A stretch of 26,707 nucleotides of DNA from the IMG/VR virus record IMGVR_UViG_3300017917_000500, positions 1-26,707 of that record. One strand, 5' to 3'. Position numbers and translations under genes: made by a program. This DNA is from a virus. The notes below the pieces were generated by a model, which had not been told where the DNA came from, searched no databases, and saw nothing but the letters and a program-made list of their open reading frames with translations. This document shows, piece after piece, positions 24,799 through 26,707 of the stretch (position 1 is the stretch's first letter; each line of letters starts with the position of its first letter).

Positions 24799-25542
24799 AT
24801 GGCAAACAAAAAACAACTTCTCATTAAAGAAATAGAACTTCGTTTAGGCGGGCAAATGGTCGATGTTGAACTAGACCCCGAACATTACGATTTGTCTATA
24901 CAAAAAGCAGTAGAAAAATATCGCCAACGGGCAGAAAACTCAGTGGAAGAAGGATTTATACCTTTGGACATTGTAGAAGATCAAGTTGAATACACACTGC
25001 CCGACGAGGTTATTGATGTAAAAGACATATACCGTAGAACAAGTGGCACACTTAACAGTAGCAGCGGCGGCGACATTGAGCCCTTTGAGACTGCATACTT
25101 GAATAACTTCTTGTTATATCAAGGACGCCCGGGTGGTATGGCTACATATGACTTTCTTGCACAAAATAGAGAAACATTAGGTCGTTTGTTTGGCGAAAAG
25201 TTTATGTTTTCATGGAACAATGTGTCGAAGAAACTTCTATTACATCGTCGAGTGAAGGCAAGCGATACTGTATACTTGCATGTTTTTAAATATAGAACAG
25301 ACGAAGAGTTGCTTATGGACGTTTATAGTGCGCCATGGATCAAAGAACTCTCACTAGCATATGCAAAACTAATGTTAGCAGAAGCGAGAGGTAAGTTTAA
25401 CACTATTGCCGGTCCACAAGGCGGCACAGGTATGAACGCAGATGCGTTAAGATCAGACGCACAAGCATCAATTGACAAATTAGATGATGAACTGAAGACT
25501 TATATCGACGGTAGTGTAGGACTTGGTATTATCATCGGTTGA
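24799..25542 (+). CDS. 13: Neck protein, gp13-like
   Basis: A 247-residue homologue of T4 neck protein gp13 (309 residues), which with gp14 seals the portal vertex after packaging. Features typical of marine T4-like members appear in order: MVDVELDPEHYDLSI and VEKYRQRAENSVEE (about 20-50), YTLPDEVIDVKDIYRR (about 70-85), an EPFETAYLNNFLLYQ segment, LGRLFGEKFMFSWN, and PWIKELSLAYAKLMLAEARG followed by FNTIAGPQGGTGMNA near 200-213, the last being the most characteristic. It starts right behind a consensus late promoter without a leader. The T4 neighbour gp14 is 5.5 kb away on the other strand here. Confidence 0.85.
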   Translation: MANKKQLLIKEIELRLGGQMVDVELDPEHYDLSIQKAVEKYRQRAENSVEEGFIPLDIVEDQVEYTLPDEVIDVKDIYRRTSGTLNSSSGGDIEPFETAYLNNFLLYQGRPGGMATYDFLAQNRETLGRLFGEKFMFSWNNVSKKLLLHRRVKASDTVYLHVFKYRTDEELLMDVYSAPWIKELSLAYAKLMLAEARGKFNTIAGPQGGTGMNADALRSDAQASIDKLDDELKTYIDGSVGLGIIIG

Positions 25543-25567
25543 CGATAACACATTTTTGTGCTACATT
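25539..25567 (+). promoter_or_regulatory. Sigma70-type promoter (TTGACG-17-TACATT)
   Basis: TTGACG at 25539-25544 overlaps the gp13 stop codon, and TACATT lies at 25562-25567 after 17 bp. The predicted start near 25574 leaves a leader of about 20 nt before the ATG at 25594. Both boxes are one to two bases off consensus, so it is weaker than those at 22223 and 22645. Confidence 0.6.
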
Positions 25568-25593
25568 GAATTATACAACCCGATGAGTTATTA

Positions 25594-26124
25594 ATGAAAT
25601 TACCTAAACTCCTAATAATCGGCCATGGTCGTCATGGCAAAGATACTGTCTGTGAAATTCTTAAAGAAAATTACGGATTCAGTTTTGAAAGCAGTAGCAA
25701 ATTTTGTAGCAAGTTGTTCATATATGAAAGTCTTAAAGACAAGTATGGATATTCTAATGAGGAAGAATGTTATGCTGACAGGCATAATCACCGAGCAGAA
25801 TGGTATGATGCTATCTGCAATTATAATGTTCCTGATGCAGCTAAACTAGGACGAGAAATTTTCAAAGCACACGACATTTACTGCGGCTTACGCAACAAGC
25901 GTGAATTCTTTGCTATGAAAAATACAAGCGTATTTGACGTTGCTATCTGGGTAGACCGGAGCGATCATTTGCCTTTAGAATCAAAAGATAGTATGAGCCT
26001 AGAGCATTGGATGGCGGATTTTACTATCGACAATAATGGATCGTTAGAAGATTTGGAATTTAACACTAGTCAACTTATGACAAGCATGTTAAATTTAGAT
26101 AGTCCTAAGAGAATTTTAAACTAA
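25594..26124 (+). CDS. Deoxynucleoside monophosphate kinase-like P-loop protein
   Basis: A 176-residue P-loop kinase. LLIIGHGRHGKDTV contains the Walker A loop (Gly10 ... Gly15-Lys16-Asp17-Thr18) with the GKDT ending found in phage dNMP kinases such as T4 gp1. After a helical region comes VFDVAIWVDRSDHLPLE and a C-terminal DFTIDNNGSLEDLE, the IDN-x-G-x-x-x-x-L end typical of this fold. It is shorter than T4 gp1 (241). Such enzymes phosphorylate dNMPs to feed phage DNA synthesis in the cytoplasm. The ribosome site is weak. The gene is inserted between structural genes gp13 and gp18, with its own promoter and terminator, so it is independent of the late units. Substrate range is not readable. 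Confidence 0.8.
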   Translation: MKLPKLLIIGHGRHGKDTVCEILKENYGFSFESSSKFCSKLFIYESLKDKYGYSNEEECYADRHNHRAEWYDAICNYNVPDAAKLGREIFKAHDIYCGLRNKREFFAMKNTSVFDVAIWVDRSDHLPLESKDSMSLEHWMADFTIDNNGSLEDLEFNTSQLMTSMLNLDSPKRILN

Positions 26125-26144
26125 AATAATTTTTAAATGTTAGT

Positions 26145-26172
26145 AAAAAGGCACTATTATAGTGCCTTTTTT
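26145..26172 (+). terminator. Intrinsic terminator after the kinase gene
   Basis: A perfect 12-bp stem (26145-26156 with 26160-26171), loop TTA, core GGCACTA/TAGTGCC, ends in six Ts (26167-26172). The flanking A-run makes it potentially bidirectional. It isolates the kinase unit from the gp18 late unit. Confidence 0.92.
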
Positions 26173-26221
26173 ATTATGTGCGTAGTTAATGGTTCTAATC
26201 CTCGAAATATATAGCGGTTTT

Positions 26222-26229
26222 AATAAATA
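26222..26229 (+). promoter_or_regulatory. T4-type late promoter (AATAAATA) for gp18
   Basis: AATAAATA with predicted start near 26235 gives a 30-nt leader with a GAGGAG ribosome site (26250-26255) before the ATG at 26265. In contrast to gp13 and gp14, this late gene has a normal leader. Confidence 0.75.
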
Positions 26230-26264
26230 TATTTAGATAGTTAAACCCAGAGGAGTAAAAATAT

Positions 26265-26707
26265 ATGGTAACTTTAGTATCTCCAGGCGTATCGGTTACA
26301 GTAGTCGATGAAAGTGCATACGGCGCACCAGGCGCAGGCACAATCCCATTACTTGTAATTGCTACCGAACAAGACAAAGTAGATCCTACTGGTAGTGAAA
26401 CTGACGGTATTGCATTATATACAAAAGCAGCTCGTGCAGGTGAAGTAGTTAGAGTTACATCACAACGTGAGCTAACACAGTATTTTGGTAATCCGCAATT
26501 TGCTACTAGTGGTTCAAGCATAATTCAAGGTGCTGAAACAAGCGAATATGGTTTGATGGCAGCATATAGTTATTTAGGACAAGGCAGTCAAGCATACATT
26601 GTTCGTGCTAATGTCGACTTGTCACAGTTAACAGCAACAACAACAGAACCAACATCTGCTATTAGCAGTGCCGGAGCATGGTGGTTTGATACAGACGAAA
26701 CCTCATA
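26265..26707 (+). CDS. 18: Tail sheath protein, gp18-like (3' end outside window)
   Basis: The first 147 codons of a gene that runs off the window. The N-terminus MVTLVSPGVSVTVVDES matches the contractile-sheath start (T4: TLLSPGIELKE), followed by an IPLLVIATEQ strand, RVTSQRELTQYFGNPQF (T4: NEVDLVNTFGQP) and YGLMAAYSYLGQGSQAYIVRANV (T4: MSAMNFLQYGNDLRVVRAV). GAWWFDTDET at the edge is the start of an insertion of the kind I recall from marine T4-like sheaths. The protein forms the hexameric contractile sheath around the tail tube. GAGGAG and a late promoter precede it. Confidence 0.88.
   Translation, partial: MVTLVSPGVSVTVVDESAYGAPGAGTIPLLVIATEQDKVDPTGSETDGIALYTKAARAGEVVRVTSQRELTQYFGNPQFATSGSSIIQGAETSEYGLMAAYSYLGQGSQAYIVRANVDLSQLTATTTEPTSAISSAGAWWFDTDETS

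Noticed and set aside
26175-26215. GGTTCTAATCC resembling a tRNA T-arm
   Set aside because: The bases flanking the loop do not pair into a 5-bp stem, and no acceptor, D or anticodon arms can be found around it; the upstream part is the terminator hairpin.

Overview
The window is part of a T4-superfamily (T4-like) contractile-tailed phage genome, most likely a marine myovirus related to the cyanophage/pelagiphage branch. The basis is family recognition by eye: homologues of T4 neck proteins gp13 and gp14, tail-sheath stabiliser gp15, the start of tail sheath gp18, a tail-fibre cluster built from modules typical of marine T4-like phages, and late promoters of the T4 TATAAATA type. The host cannot be named; there are no photosynthesis genes, tRNAs or CRISPR arrays. 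The DNA is AT-rich and very tightly packed: most neighbouring genes within a transcription unit overlap or nearly abut, often as ATGA, TAATG or TGATG junctions.

Layout. (1) 1-13965, + strand: four adhesin/fibre-type genes, the first cut by the window edge. They are a repeat-built fibre, a smaller fibre with a collagen-like tail, a 971-residue virion protein, and a 2887-residue giant fibre with a beta-propeller and a C-terminal self-cleaving S74 chaperone. Modules are shared between genes at protein and DNA level. (2) 13966-16342, +: a 53-residue protein behind its own late promoter, a small unknown protein, a GT-A-like glycosyltransferase and a protein with an internal duplication. (3) 19262-16328, - strand: gp14, gp15 and a Nudix hydrolase in one translationally coupled late operon that converges on and overlaps region 2 by 15 bp. 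(4) 19300-24086, +: a run of small, mostly unrecognised genes driven by sigma70-type promoters (TTGACA-17-TATNTT), including a secreted protein, a SPFH/prohibitin-like membrane protein and a pair of units fired by an almost perfectly duplicated 42-bp promoter. (5) 24082-25542, +: an HExxH metallopeptidase-like gene and gp13, each starting at the predicted +1 of a late promoter. (6) 25539-26172: a dNMP-kinase-like gene with its own sigma70-type promoter and terminator. (7) 26222-26707: late promoter and start of gp18.

How the parts work together. Two promoter classes sort the genes by apparent role: sigma70-type boxes precede presumptive early/host-takeover genes, while TATAAATA-type boxes precede virion genes. 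The T4 order gp13-gp14-gp15-gp18 is broken: gp14-gp15 is inverted, an early cassette lies between it and gp13, and a nucleotide-kinase cassette lies between gp13 and gp18. The most unusual sequence-level pattern is that three late promoters place the predicted transcription start at, or 3 nt before, the AUG, with no Shine-Dalgarno sequence; two of them use the upstream gene's TAA stop codon as part of the promoter. This predicts leaderless late mRNAs. All function calls are from reading the sequence; no database search was possible.
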